Shown: one piece after another, positions 45,462-55,032 of the stretch
Position numbering within the stretch: position 1 is the stretch's first letter
Layout of the letters: each line of letters starts with the position of its first letter
Translations under genes and position numbers: made by a program
Notes under the pieces: model-generated
The model's input: only the letters and a program-made list of their open reading frames with translations
What the model was told of the DNA's origin: nothing
Database searches by the model: none
NCBI GenBank assembly: GCA_028691845.1
Contig: JAQUYL010000017.1
Location: 1-64,000, forward strand
Source of the DNA: Opitutaceae bacterium
Lineage (GTDB): Bacteria > Verrucomicrobiota > Verrucomicrobiia > Opitutales > Opitutaceae
Direction of reading: 5' to 3'
Length of the DNA stretch: 64,000 nucleotides

Positions 45462-48400
45462 CGGTTTGAAAAACGGCACCGCCTGCAGGTCGGCGTTGCT
45501 CAGCGGACCGAAAGTCGCCGCCGCCTCCGCCGGGCTCATGTCCGCCGGAGCCAAGGACATGGTGCCGTCGTCGGGTGTTTTCTTGAATATTTGTGTGCTG
45601 AAACCCCATCCGCCAAACGTGCTCCCCAAGATATGATCCGTGGGCGTACGTCCTTTCAATTTCTCCTGATAGGCCCAGGCGAACCGTCCGTTGGGCGCCC
45701 CGCCAAACAGATAATTCCACACCCCGCGCCCGAGCTCGGTAAACAGCACCCCGGCCATGCCGGGCACATTTCCCGTATGTTCGGCCAGCACTTCTTCGCC
45801 CGAGGAATAGAAATTGTAGTAGTTGACTCCGGGAGCCAGTGGGAACCGCTGTGTCCAAGTGAGCAGCCCACGCTCATCGCCCGCTCCCGCCAGCGCGTGC
45901 CACTCCGTGGCCCACAGACGCGGCAGGTAGAGTCCACCTTTTTCGGTGGTCCACCCGGAGTGCGCCATGGTTGCGGTCGCATCCGGCGTCTGCCGCTCCG
46001 CCGCCGAATACGCCTCGGCGGCCACTGCGGCATCAAGCATAAAATAGCTGTCAACCTGGGCGCCGTGGTCGGAGATCGCACTGGAAACTACCATGTTCCC
46101 CAGACTGTGGGCAGCCACGCTGATGGTGGTCGCTCCGTCGGCGCGCAAGGCGGCGATAAACGATGCCAATTGGGGAGCCGTCGCCAGCGCGTTTACAACG
46201 TTGCTGTGATAGTCGGGAGTGACGGTAAAGGAGCCGGCACTGATTTGTGATTCATAACCATACCAGGTTACGCCCCAGAATCTCGCCCGCGAGTCGCTCC
46301 ACCACAGGCGCTTGAATATCTCGCTCTGCCAGCCGCGTGTTTGTTGCTGGTTCACGTTATAGCCGGGCATAAACAGCAACACTTTGGAGGAACTTAACTC
46401 ATCCGGCCAGTTGGGGGCGTCGCCCCGGCTGAGCGTCTGGGGAGCCATACCCGCCGCCCCCGCGAGATTCACGTGTCGGAACATGCGCTCGACCGTGTCG
46501 AGGCTCAGCGGCAGTTCGAGGCAAACAATCCGTTCGCCTGACTGATCCTGCACAACTAGCTGGAGCGGCTCATGGGTGGTGGCCCGGCCTTCGCATAAAA
46601 TCACCCCTTGGCCTTCAGTGGCGATTTTGGCCAGAAACTCCGGCGTGAGCGCGACTCCCTCCGCCGTGATCTGCACGGGAGGCTGGGTCAGGCTGGCCGC
46701 CACGATCTGCTGCGCCAGCACCGGATCCGTCTGGTAGCTGACGGCGGTGGCAGGCGTCAGCGCGGTCGTGACGAAATTGAGCGCGCCGGTGGCGTGACAG
46801 AGCTTGTAGGTCAAACCCGCGGAGGGTGGAAAAGCGTCCAGCAGTTGCCTGAGGTCAACGCAAACAGGAAACCAGTCCACCAGGTCGCGCACACCGTCGA
46901 TTCCGGGTGTGTGCCAGTTGGCATGATTGTCCGACTGGCGGGGGATATCCGTGCCCGTGGTTTCACCGCCGTCGTCGTCGTCGTTGACCCAGAAGCGGAA
47001 GGGCTGGTCGGCGGAGGTGGCATCGGATGAGTCTTCACTGGACAGCTTGATCTGCCCGTCGCGGTTGAAGTCGACCGCCAGATCGATTGGAGGGTAGACG
47101 CTCAGGGTCAGGCTTTGAATGACAAATGTTGATCCACGCGCATCCGTCATATCCACCTGGATTCTGACTGCGCCCGCTTTTGTCCCCACCGCGAGCAACT
47201 TCCAGCCAAAGAAATTCATCAGCCCGGGGAAATTCGGCGCGCTCATCAAGTCGGTGCCATCGGCGATGGTCACCTCTCGGGCAATGGCCTCCGCTGTCCC
47301 TTGCCCCGCTTCAATCGAGGGATCAATGGCGACAAGCTGTACCTCTCCTCCTTCGCTAAAAACATGAATGAACGCCGAGATCGCCTCCGAGAGTGCGAAC
47401 GCCGTCCCGCCCCGGATCTGAATCTCGACGGATCCTCCCTGGAGCACAGCGTTCTCTCGGAACATCTTCACGGCTGAGCCGGCAGAATCCGCTCCGGGAA
47501 GTGGGCGGGCCACGATCTCGCCGGTCAAAATCACCACATCCGTGGAGCCGGAAGCGGCGGGTGGCAGCATGGTATAGGCAGAGCTATAGCCGCCGGTCAT
47601 GCTAGCCTCGATAGTTTCTTCCCGTGTTATTACGAGGGGAATCGAGCCATCGTCGTAACGGGTTACCTCGGCCCAACGAATCCTTCGACTGCCTGTTCCC
47701 AATACTTTGATCCGATATTGCGCCCCGATTAAGCTCACCGACGATAATGGCGTCACCCCGTTTGATTCCATCCTTTGCGCCAGACCGAACCACCTCCCTT
47801 GCACCCGATCGTACACGCTGGTGATTCCGTCAACCACATCTACATACGAACTCCATTCCGATCCCTGCGCTACACTCATCCCCGCGGTGAAATCAGAGTC
47901 GGCCAGGACTCTGATTTCCTGGTCGGCCAGCTCGTCCTCAAGGGTCATAGTCCGGCGATAATTATAGTATGTGTTAATCTCTTCAGCGTACGCGTCCGCA
48001 GTCCCATTGTTGGCCAGAGCAAGTCCTTGACTGGGAAATTCCGACGACCTGAGCACAGTGGTTCCGGACCTCAGTTCGGCCCGCGGCGGATCGGTGTCCG
48101 CCAGCACCCAGATTCCCGTCACCGGCGGAGGAGTTTCTCCACCTTTGGGGCCGGCAACTATCGAGTAGTTATAGTTCCCGCTCACGGAGCGCGTCCATTG
48201 CACAGCGGTGCCAATCGATAATGATTCGACCAATAGCAAATGCTCCTTCGTGTAAGTAGTAGAATAATCATAATCATATTTCACATCGTCCTGATCGTAA
48301 GTGTAAGTGGCCTTCTTGTAGCGCTTTAGACCGATCAATCCCGGGATTCCTGGATTGGACCGCTCCACTGCCACCATTCTGGTCTGAAGCTGCAGGTCGT

Positions 48401-48845
48401 TGAAATCCGCGGCGTGGGGGGCCATCACTGGAGCGGCAAGTGGGGAATAATTCCTGAAATCGTCGACCGCGCACACCGAGAAAAACTCGAGCACGGCGCC
48501 GATTGGCATATAATTTATTATAGCCTGGTTGTCCGTGGTTTCGGCCACCTTTGCGCCATTGCGAAAGATTTCGTAATGGTCGATGACACGACCCCGGGCA
48601 GGCTGGCTTGCCGCCCACGTCAAACAAAGGTTGCTCTGATCGTAATCGACTATGGCCAGATCGGTCGGCATGCCGGGTGGCGGCGTGGGGGGCTGGTGGT
48701 TGATTTCCCGCATGATCCGGTTTGGATCGTTATGGCTCTGCGATTCGGTGACATTCTGCGCAGCAGCTGTGAGAACCGACAGCATCAGACCGCAGCCAGC
48801 AAGGGCTCGCGCGATTTCCCGCAGGATGGATGGGGAGGATCTCAT
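45084..48845 (-). CDS. large secreted protein with fn3-like and alpha/beta-hydrolase domains
   Basis: The 1253-residue product has a signal peptide (about 1-30) and an fn3-like domain (about 45-130; NLCLTWAASQPARGRVIDHYEIFRNG). A long region without known domains follows. Then comes an Asp-rich FNRDGQI..DDDDGGETTG block and an alpha/beta-hydrolase core with a lipase-type nucleophile elbow, AAHSLGNMVVSS, preceded by KVLLFMPGYNVN. Substrate unknown; lipase, esterase or cutinase activity is possible. It starts one base after the surface-protein stop (TGACATG). The last 125 codons are those duplicated downstream. An in-frame start at 48887 is possible but would overlap the previous gene. Confidence 0.8.
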   Translation of the reverse strand: MRSSPSILREIARALAGCGLMLSVLTAAAQNVTESQSHNDPNRIMREINHQPPTPPPGMPTDLAIVDYDQSNLCLTWAASQPARGRVIDHYEIFRNGAKVAETTDNQAIINYMPIGAVLEFFSVCAVDDFRNYSPLAAPVMAPHAADFNDLQLQTRMVAVERSNPGIPGLIGLKRYKKATYTYDQDDVKYDYDYSTTYTKEHLLLVESLSIGTAVQWTRSVSGNYNYSIVAGPKGGETPPPVTGIWVLADTDPPRAELRSGTTVLRSSEFPSQGLALANNGTADAYAEEINTYYNYRRTMTLEDELADQEIRVLADSDFTAGMSVAQGSEWSSYVDVVDGITSVYDRVQGRWFGLAQRMESNGVTPLSSVSLIGAQYRIKVLGTGSRRIRWAEVTRYDDGSIPLVITREETIEASMTGGYSSAYTMLPPAASGSTDVVILTGEIVARPLPGADSAGSAVKMFRENAVLQGGSVEIQIRGGTAFALSEAISAFIHVFSEGGEVQLVAIDPSIEAGQGTAEAIAREVTIADGTDLMSAPNFPGLMNFFGWKLLAVGTKAGAVRIQVDMTDARGSTFVIQSLTLSVYPPIDLAVDFNRDGQIKLSSEDSSDATSADQPFRFWVNDDDDGGETTGTDIPRQSDNHANWHTPGIDGVRDLVDWFPVCVDLRQLLDAFPPSAGLTYKLCHATGALNFVTTALTPATAVSYQTDPVLAQQIVAASLTQPPVQITAEGVALTPEFLAKIATEGQGVILCEGRATTHEPLQLVVQDQSGERIVCLELPLSLDTVERMFRHVNLAGAAGMAPQTLSRGDAPNWPDELSSSKVLLFMPGYNVNQQQTRGWQSEIFKRLWWSDSRARFWGVTWYGYESQISAGSFTVTPDYHSNVVNALATAPQLASFIAALRADGATTISVAAHSLGNMVVSSAISDHGAQVDSYFMLDAAVAAEAYSAAERQTPDATATMAHSGWTTEKGGLYLPRLWATEWHALAGAGDERGLLTWTQRFPLAPGVNYYNFYSSGEEVLAEHTGNVPGMAGVLFTELGRGVWNYLFGGAPNGRFAWAYQEKLKGRTPTDHILGSTFGGWGFSTQIFKKTPDDGTMSLAPADMSPAEAAATFGPLSNADLQAVPFFKPGDDNHEVASWVPDGSGDYVVLHESLGSLYGASGSTFAARHRDTLLAHMVPALSLATGQHAVGAFTPPNAPPRNFNLNSLQTGWPAERQGSDTTRNLWLHSDLREVAYLYTHKLPETIVALGGLKQ

Positions 48846-48846
48846 G

Positions 48847-51804
48847 TCAGTTGCCACCTCCGCAGACGACATAAACGGTTGCCACACCGTTGGCCCCTGT
48901 TCTCACGGTGACGTCGGTCTGTCTCGCCCCGCCGGGCTCAGCGGTCAACAGATGCCCACCCACTTTGGCGTGGAAGGTGAGAGGGGCGTTGGCCAGAATG
49001 CGGCCATCGGCGCTGGTTAGGCGCACAGATATGGAGTCATTGGGACCGAGTGAGCCATCCGGTGGCACGAGCGAGGTGACCTGGGGAGTCACACCGTTGT
49101 AGTAATCATTGGGATCCGTGTTCTGCTGAAATTCCAGGAGATTGGGGAGGCCATCTCCATCGGCGTCGGCAACAGGATCGATGCCAATCTTGCCGAAGTA
49201 GCGCCACTGCCACGCATCAGGCATGCCGCTGCCATCAGTGTCTTGGGGAACCGTCGTCGCTTTCACAGTTTCGCCGAACGCCGAGAGATTGCCGGCGAAA
49301 TCGAATGCCCGGACTTGATAACTAAAGGTTTCGCCGTTCGGCAATGGTTCGTCAGTAACCGTCGTGCTGCGAATGGGCGCCGGCGTATTGATCGCCTGGC
49401 CGCCGCGGTAGACCATGTAGCCGGCCACGCCGAGGTTGTCGGTCGATGCCATCCACGTCAGCGTTACGCTGGTAGTCGTAGTCGTCGCTGCGAGGCTGGT
49501 CGGAGCGGTTGGCGGATTCGTGTCGTAGGTCGAGCCGATCAGGCTCAGATTCAACCGCACGCGGTCGGCGTCGAAGATTCCGTCATCGTAGGTCGAGGCC
49601 TTGTCGGGCTGCAACCCCAGGATGACTTCCTGGATGTTAGCAAGGCTGTCGCCGTCGAGGTCGCCACTGCGATCGTCGACAGCCGGGTTGAGACCGTGGG
49701 CGGCTTCCCAAGCGTCATCCATGCCGTCCTGGTCGGCATCGGTGACGAGCGGATTCGCGAACCCGGCGTAGAAACTGTCAACGACGGTCGCCACCGTCGG
49801 GTGCCCCCGCAGCGCGCATTGCGCAAACAGGCCCTTCGAGTTGTCAGTGAAGCCGACATCGCAAGCCACCAACCTACCGTCGACGTAAAGATCCCACCGT
49901 TTGGCCGCAAAGTCCTCACGCAGCGTCAGCCGCCGCCAGTCGGTGCTCCCGCCTTCGGGCGTGAGGGCCATTTTGAAACCGGTCGGCTGCCAGACACCAC
50001 CGCCCACGCCATTCCCGTTGAACACCTGCAATTCACCCTGTGTTCCCGACTGCACGAGCGACACCCGGGCGATTTCAGCATGAGTAAATATGGATGATTC
50101 CGCATCTGCGCCTGCCGCCAGCCTGGCATGACAGTCCACAAAAACGACCGACTGGCCCGTGTATGCGGGGAAGGTGTGGGTGGCCTCCGCTGGCGGCTGG
50201 CTCGCTGCAAGCTGCACCGATTGCATGCCTTGATGACTGAATCCATCCGTGACTATGACGCCGCTGCCGGCCTCCCATCCGGCCTGTCCGGCGAGCGCGC
50301 CCAGCGTATAGCCGTCCGCCTCCTCGAAGTCCGTGAAATACGGCCAGCCAACCCGCACGGTAATGACGTGCGCCGCGGACACCGTGCTGGCCCCCATATT
50401 GTCGCTGGCCTTGGCGGTGAGTGTGTAATGGCCTGGTGGCACATTGGACCAGGCAAAGTCGTACGGTGCGGTAGTGGCATCGCCCAGTTTGGTCGTGCCG
50501 TTGAAAAATTCCACCTTGCCGATGGTGCCATCGGCATCGACCGCCGTGGCCGAGAGTGCGATCGTGGCCGGCGCGGTGTAAATCGTTTCATCCGCAGGGG
50601 CGGTCAACGACACAGTCGGCGGCAGGTTGGGACTTGTAACCGTAATCGCAACCGGCGTGGAGTCGGCCCAAGCGCCGATGCTGTCAAAGGCGCGGGCGGT
50701 AAACGTGTAGCTGCCGGCCGCAAGACTGCCCAATGCGAGCTGGTAGGGGAAGGTGGCGCATTCGCCCAATTTCGCGGCATCCTGATAGAATTCCACCCTG
50801 GCAACCGTTCCGTCGGGATCGATCGCAACCGCCAGGAGCGTGAGCGACGCCGGCGCGGGATATATCGCGCCATCCGTCGGTGCTGTAAAGGCGACGGTTG
50901 GGGGCCGGTTGATCCCTGAAGGCGCGATTAAACGCAGCCGGCCGTTACCGTTAATTGTGAGGCGGTCGCAGACGAGGCCGCCGATCAGCTGGCTGTTGCC
51001 GTTGAGGGTTACCGCACTGCCGGGGGCGGTGAAATAGCCGCAAAGGTTGCTGCCATTGCTGAGGACAATGGCGCCAGAATGGACATTGAGGGCCAGCCAG
51101 GCTGCGTGCGCCGGGGAGCCCATCGCGCCGTTGACCGCGAAACCATTGGCCAGATTAACGATAACGGGACCGACGACATGAAACCGCGCTTGGCCATTGA
51201 GAGTGAGGTGCTGAAAATTATAGACGGAGGGAACAGTGCCGTCCGCCGCACCCAGAGTGAAACCGCTGTCTCCATTTGCCGTGAAGTCGCCGTACGTGCC
51301 TGGCGGAACCGCCCTTTGCCCGGCACGGCTGTTAAGCGTGAGATTGCGCACGGTCTTCCAGTCGTCGATGCTCTGCCCGGCGGAATTGATTGTGATGCTG
51401 CGATTGCCGGCGGGAAGCGGGGGCGCGCTGACCACGGGCAGCCCCACCGGGTCGGTGCGGCGCACGACGTGGCGAAGCGCAGCATTGCCGTTGAGAGTAA
51501 TCTCATAATTCGATGGGGCGAGGGCGCCCGCCCCGTCAACCGTTCCGCCGTAATTCGGACGGCCGTTGTGCCGCACTGCCGGCGTGCCCGGCACCAGCAG
51601 ATCGCCGGTCACGCTGGCTCTGCCATTGAGGGTGACGCTCTCCGCTGTTACTTGCTGGACTGAACCATCAACCGACCCGGCGTTCATGATCAACGCATGC
51701 CGCACGAGAGCCGTGGCAGGATTATGCTGTGCCGGCAGCAACGTTGACGACGATAACGCGAGGCCGCCCATAAGTCGGCCGAGGCAAGCAAGGGGGATTT
51801 TCAT
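48847..51804 (-). CDS. large surface protein: bactofilin-like, Ig-like, TSP3-like, fn3 and Big domains
   Basis: The 985-residue product has a signal peptide (about 1-26). A polymer-forming-like region (about 30-300) carries repeated LTLNGN/ITLNGN turns. Two Ig-like modules follow (about 310-490; PPTVAFTAPTDGAIYPAP and PPTVSLTAPADETIYTAP), then a LamG-like jelly roll. TSP3-like Asp-rich repeats (DADQDGMDDAWEAAHGLNP, DTDGSGMPDAWQWRYFG) flank an fn3 domain, and a Big-type Ig domain ends the protein. In Opitutaceae such stalks often precede RHS-repeat toxins. Here the protein stops and the hydrolase gene follows one base later. ATG 51804 gives a clean signal peptide. Confidence 0.83.
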   Translation of the reverse strand: MKIPLACLGRLMGGLALSSSTLLPAQHNPATALVRHALIMNAGSVDGSVQQVTAESVTLNGRASVTGDLLVPGTPAVRHNGRPNYGGTVDGAGALAPSNYEITLNGNAALRHVVRRTDPVGLPVVSAPPLPAGNRSITINSAGQSIDDWKTVRNLTLNSRAGQRAVPPGTYGDFTANGDSGFTLGAADGTVPSVYNFQHLTLNGQARFHVVGPVIVNLANGFAVNGAMGSPAHAAWLALNVHSGAIVLSNGSNLCGYFTAPGSAVTLNGNSQLIGGLVCDRLTINGNGRLRLIAPSGINRPPTVAFTAPTDGAIYPAPASLTLLAVAIDPDGTVARVEFYQDAAKLGECATFPYQLALGSLAAGSYTFTARAFDSIGAWADSTPVAITVTSPNLPPTVSLTAPADETIYTAPATIALSATAVDADGTIGKVEFFNGTTKLGDATTAPYDFAWSNVPPGHYTLTAKASDNMGASTVSAAHVITVRVGWPYFTDFEEADGYTLGALAGQAGWEAGSGVIVTDGFSHQGMQSVQLAASQPPAEATHTFPAYTGQSVVFVDCHARLAAGADAESSIFTHAEIARVSLVQSGTQGELQVFNGNGVGGGVWQPTGFKMALTPEGGSTDWRRLTLREDFAAKRWDLYVDGRLVACDVGFTDNSKGLFAQCALRGHPTVATVVDSFYAGFANPLVTDADQDGMDDAWEAAHGLNPAVDDRSGDLDGDSLANIQEVILGLQPDKASTYDDGIFDADRVRLNLSLIGSTYDTNPPTAPTSLAATTTTTSVTLTWMASTDNLGVAGYMVYRGGQAINTPAPIRSTTVTDEPLPNGETFSYQVRAFDFAGNLSAFGETVKATTVPQDTDGSGMPDAWQWRYFGKIGIDPVADADGDGLPNLLEFQQNTDPNDYYNGVTPQVTSLVPPDGSLGPNDSISVRLTSADGRILANAPLTFHAKVGGHLLTAEPGGARQTDVTVRTGANGVATVYVVCGGGN

Positions 51805-51867
51805 TGTGGCTCCCAGATTGATGCAGCCCTTTCTCCGCCCCCTTTCCGCCGGAGCCAAATTTTCTAT

Positions 51868-51885
51868 CTACATGATATTATGTAG
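51868..51885. promoter_or_regulatory. palindrome upstream of the surface-protein operon
   Basis: CTACAT (51868-51873) and ATGTAG (51880-51885) form a perfect inverted repeat around GATATT, in an AT-rich patch 64 bp before the operon's first ATG. It could be a repressor operator (compare TACA..TGTA sites) or part of the promoter. No regulator gene is adjacent. Confidence 0.45.
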
Positions 51886-52034
51886 TAACTTTTAGAGAGC
51901 AGGTGGCGACTTCCCCTTCCGCCCAGACGGGGACGCCTGAAACTATCCGCCCCTCCTCAAAGGCCGACGGGACGGCGTCTGGATCCTTTCGTAGGTGGAT
52001 ATCCCCCCGTTGTGGGGAAAGTGTCCAGGCGGCG

Positions 52035-53345
52035 TCAAAAATCCTGGAGCCGGCCTTCGGCGGCGCCGCCGTCCGGCTGGATACGCTCCAGCACCTCGCC
52101 CAGGAGATAAATCGAACCGGTCACGACAACCGTGTCCTCAGGGCCGCCGAGCGCGCAGGTCTGCCCACTGGGGAAAATTTCCGCCAGGCTCGCCCGATGC
52201 AGCTTCGGCCGTGCGTCCGCCGGCGCCAACGCCTCAAGCTCCTCGTAGCTGCAGGCCCTCGCCTGATGAGGAGGCACCAGATAAATCTCGCGGGCATAGC
52301 GGCAGATGACATTGAGCAACGGCCGCGCGCGAAACGCACCCAGCACACCCGTCACGACGATCGGGTGCCGGCCCGTCGCCGCCACCAGCTTGTGGAGATT
52401 GTTTTCCAGCACCTGCGCGCCTTCGGGGTTGTGAGAGGCGTCGAGGATCAGCGGCCGCCCGCCGATGGTGATGCGCTGCCAGCGACCGGGCCAGTTTACT
52501 TGCTGCAGACCGCGGGTGATGACCTCCTCCGTCAGCCCCCACCTCGGTGGCAGAGTCCGGACGACAAGCGTGGCCGTGGCGGCATTCCAGCGCTGGTAAT
52601 CGCCTTCGAGGCTGGTCGGCGGATAGTCGGCCAGCTCCTCGCCGTAGACTTCGCGCACCGAAAGAACCGGCGAACCGGTGCGCACGGCGGCTTCCCGGAT
52701 AGCAAACTCAGCTTCGGCGGGCATGCGGCCGACGACCACCGGCCGGTCCGGCTTGATGATGCCGGCTTTCTCGCGGGCGATTCTCGCCAACGTGTCGCCG
52801 AGCATTTCCGTGTGATCGAGACTGATTGAAGTGATGACCGACACTTCCGGCAGCACCACGTTGGTGGCGTCGAGGCGGCCGCCCAGCCCGACTTCGATGA
52901 CGGCTAGATCCACGCGGCGACGCACGAATTGAAGAAAGGCCATCGCCGTCATGAACTCGAAAAAACTCGGATGATCGTCGCGATTGAAGGCACCGAGTCT
53001 TTCCGCAATCGGACGCAGTTCGTTCGTATACGACACGATCTCCGCCTCGCCCAGCAGTTCCCGGTTCACCTGCACGCGTTCGCCGAGTTTCACAAGGTGG
53101 GGCGACGTATAGAGTCCCGTGCTCCAACCTGCGGCACGAAGGATGGCATCCAGCATCGCCGCGACCGAGCCCTTGCCGTTGGTGCCGGTCACGTGCAGCA
53201 CCGGATAGCACCGTTCCGGATGGCCGATCGCCTCGACGAGCAGCCGCATCCGATCAATGCCATATCTCGACCCCAGCGCCTTCAGGGCGTAAAGGTACTC
53301 CGTCGCCGACGCGTAGTCGGTCAATGCTGGCTTGGCGGGAATCAT
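52035..53345 (-). CDS. folC: folylpolyglutamate synthase / dihydrofolate synthase
   Basis: FolC adds glutamate to dihydropteroate and to folates. The 436-residue product has the Mur-ligase-like P-loop VTGTNGKGSVAAML (about 51-64), the family's TSPHLVKLGERV and a C-terminal domain with LDASHNPEGA. The ATG at 53345 gives MIPAKPALTDYASATEYLY, the usual N-terminus; the in-frame start at 53489 would run into accD. It lies 22 bp downstream of accD as the last gene of truA-comF-accD-folC. Confidence 0.95.
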   Translation of the reverse strand: MIPAKPALTDYASATEYLYALKALGSRYGIDRMRLLVEAIGHPERCYPVLHVTGTNGKGSVAAMLDAILRAAGWSTGLYTSPHLVKLGERVQVNRELLGEAEIVSYTNELRPIAERLGAFNRDDHPSFFEFMTAMAFLQFVRRRVDLAVIEVGLGGRLDATNVVLPEVSVITSISLDHTEMLGDTLARIAREKAGIIKPDRPVVVGRMPAEAEFAIREAAVRTGSPVLSVREVYGEELADYPPTSLEGDYQRWNAATATLVVRTLPPRWGLTEEVITRGLQQVNWPGRWQRITIGGRPLILDASHNPEGAQVLENNLHKLVAATGRHPIVVTGVLGAFRARPLLNVICRYAREIYLVPPHQARACSYEELEALAPADARPKLHRASLAEIFPSGQTCALGGPEDTVVVTGSIYLLGEVLERIQPDGGAAEGRLQDF

Positions 53346-53367
53346 GCGACCGGAGCAGGGCGCGGGA

Positions 53368-54267
53368 TCAACCGACGGTTGCGGCCGTTTCCGGCGCCGC
53401 CGGCGCCTTGGTTTCCGTGCCCGTCTGGCGAACGAAAAGGGCCAGGAGAATATCGCGCAGCCGGTCCCGCATCTCCAGCCTGCTAACAATCTGGTCGATC
53501 AGGCCGTGCTGCAGCAGGAACTCGGCCGTCTGAAATCCCGCTGGCAGTGTCTGCTTGGTGGTTTCCTTGATTACCCGGGCGCCTGCGAATCCGATGAGCG
53601 CTCCAGGCTCGGCCAGAATGACATCGCCCAACAAGGCAAAGCTCGCCGTCACGCCGCCAGTCGTGGGATGAGTCAGTACCGAGATGAACGGCAGCCGGGC
53701 ATCGGAAAGCCTGGCGAGAGCCGCACTCGTCTTGGCCATCTGCATCAGGCTGAAAATGCCCTCCTGCATGCGCGCGCCGCCGGAAGCACTGATGATTATG
53801 CAGGGGTTCTTGCCCGCCGTGGCCCGTTCGACTGCGCGGGTGATCTTCTCCCCCACCGCTCCACCCATGGCTCCACCGCAAAAACGAAAGTCCATCACGG
53901 CCAGCGACACTTCGATGCCGTGAATCCGTCCCATCCCGCAGATCACGGCCTCGGTCAGACCGCTTTCCTTTTCATAGCGCGCAATGCGAGTCGGATACGG
54001 GACGGAATCCACAAACTGGAGCGGATCCGCCGACTTCACATTGCGATCATACTCCTTGAAAGTGCCCTCATCGATGAGCGCCTTGATGCGCTGGGCGGCT
54101 CCGATCGGAAAATGGTAGCCGCTTTTGGGCACGACCATGAGGTTCTCCTCCAGGTCCTTATTGTAGACAATCTCGCCGGAGACGGGGCATTTGGTCCATA
54201 AGCCCTCTGGAATGCTCTTTTTTTTGCGTCCGGAAGTCGCGAGTTTGGGTTTGGTGAAATGGGCCAT
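53368..54267 (-). CDS. accD: acetyl-CoA carboxylase carboxyltransferase, beta subunit, without intact zinc ribbon
   Basis: AccD with AccA transfers the carboxyl group from biotin to acetyl-CoA. The 299-residue product has the crotonase-fold signatures [28 protein letters not shown] and IGFAGARVI. The N-terminal zinc ribbon of E. coli AccD uses C27, C30, C46 and C49. Here the same positions are C27, S30, V46 and S49, so zinc binding in that finger is almost surely lost. The rest of the ribbon outline ([29 protein letters not shown]) is intact, which suggests fold retention. It precedes folC, as in many bacteria. accA is not in the window. Confidence 0.94.
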   Translation of the reverse strand: MAHFTKPKLATSGRKKKSIPEGLWTKCPVSGEIVYNKDLEENLMVVPKSGYHFPIGAAQRIKALIDEGTFKEYDRNVKSADPLQFVDSVPYPTRIARYEKESGLTEAVICGMGRIHGIEVSLAVMDFRFCGGAMGGAVGEKITRAVERATAGKNPCIIISASGGARMQEGIFSLMQMAKTSAALARLSDARLPFISVLTHPTTGGVTASFALLGDVILAEPGALIGFAGARVIKETTKQTLPAGFQTAEFLLQHGLIDQIVSRLEMRDRLRDILLALFVRQTGTETKAPAAPETAATVG

Positions 54268-54277
54268 AGATAATGGG

Positions 54278-55012
54278 TCAACCGTGACCGAAAGTAAGGA
54301 CGTCCACGTTCAGGCAGCCCGCCCGGCGAAGCACGGCAGCGCAAGCATTGAGAGTGGAACCAGTTGTAAAAACATCATCGATGAGAACGTAGCGTTGGGC
54401 GGGCTTTATGTCCGCCCTTGGCGCCAACGCAAAGGCATTTTTCAGGTTCAGCTGGCGAGCTTGGCGATTGTAATGAGTCTGCGATTTGGTGTCCACCACC
54501 CGCCGCAGGATCGGCTCTACTCGCGCTGTGCCGCCGCTGGCGCGACACCCGATTTCCGCCAGCAACCGGCTCTGATTGTAGCCACGCTCCCGCTCCTTGC
54601 GCGGATGCAGCGGGACCGGTACGAGAACGGCTTCGCGCACATAATCAGCCACCCCGGGGACCGTGGCCCACAGCTCCGCGATATCCTCTAGCACGTGCAG
54701 CGCATGACGGTATTTCAAGGCATGCACCAGGGAACGTCCCGCGTTTTTGAGCAGAATACAGGTCCTGCCCTGACCGAACTCCGGAGCCAGCTCCACGCAA
54801 TGCGGGCACTCGCGTCCGGCCTCCATGGCACCCGAAAAAGGATGCCCGCAAACCGTGCAATACGGTTCACAAACGATGGACAGCCCGGATTCGCAGCGCG
54901 GGCACAAATGCCGCAGCCGGCCGCCCTCGCCCACCCCGCCGCAATGCACGCAGACCCGCGGGAAAAACACGTCGATGCCGGCGCGCACGAGGTCCGCTAG
55001 CATGGCATTCAT
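54278..55012 (-). CDS. comF: ComF-family phosphoribosyltransferase-like protein
   Basis: The 244-residue product has an N-terminal double zinc-finger region (CVHC, CPRC, CTVCG and CPHC at about 21-70) and a phosphoribosyltransferase domain with [13 protein letters not shown] (about 208-220). ComF proteins are linked to DNA uptake in naturally competent bacteria, although their biochemical role is unsettled. It lies 10 bp before accD and 20 bp after truA on the same strand. Confidence 0.92.
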   Translation of the reverse strand: MNAMLADLVRAGIDVFFPRVCVHCGGVGEGGRLRHLCPRCESGLSIVCEPYCTVCGHPFSGAMEAGRECPHCVELAPEFGQGRTCILLKNAGRSLVHALKYRHALHVLEDIAELWATVPGVADYVREAVLVPVPLHPRKERERGYNQSRLLAEIGCRASGGTARVEPILRRVVDTKSQTHYNRQARQLNLKNAFALAPRADIKPAQRYVLIDDVFTTGSTLNACAAVLRRAGCLNVDVLTFGHG

Positions 55013-55032
55013 TCCGACATTGGCACCGCGTC

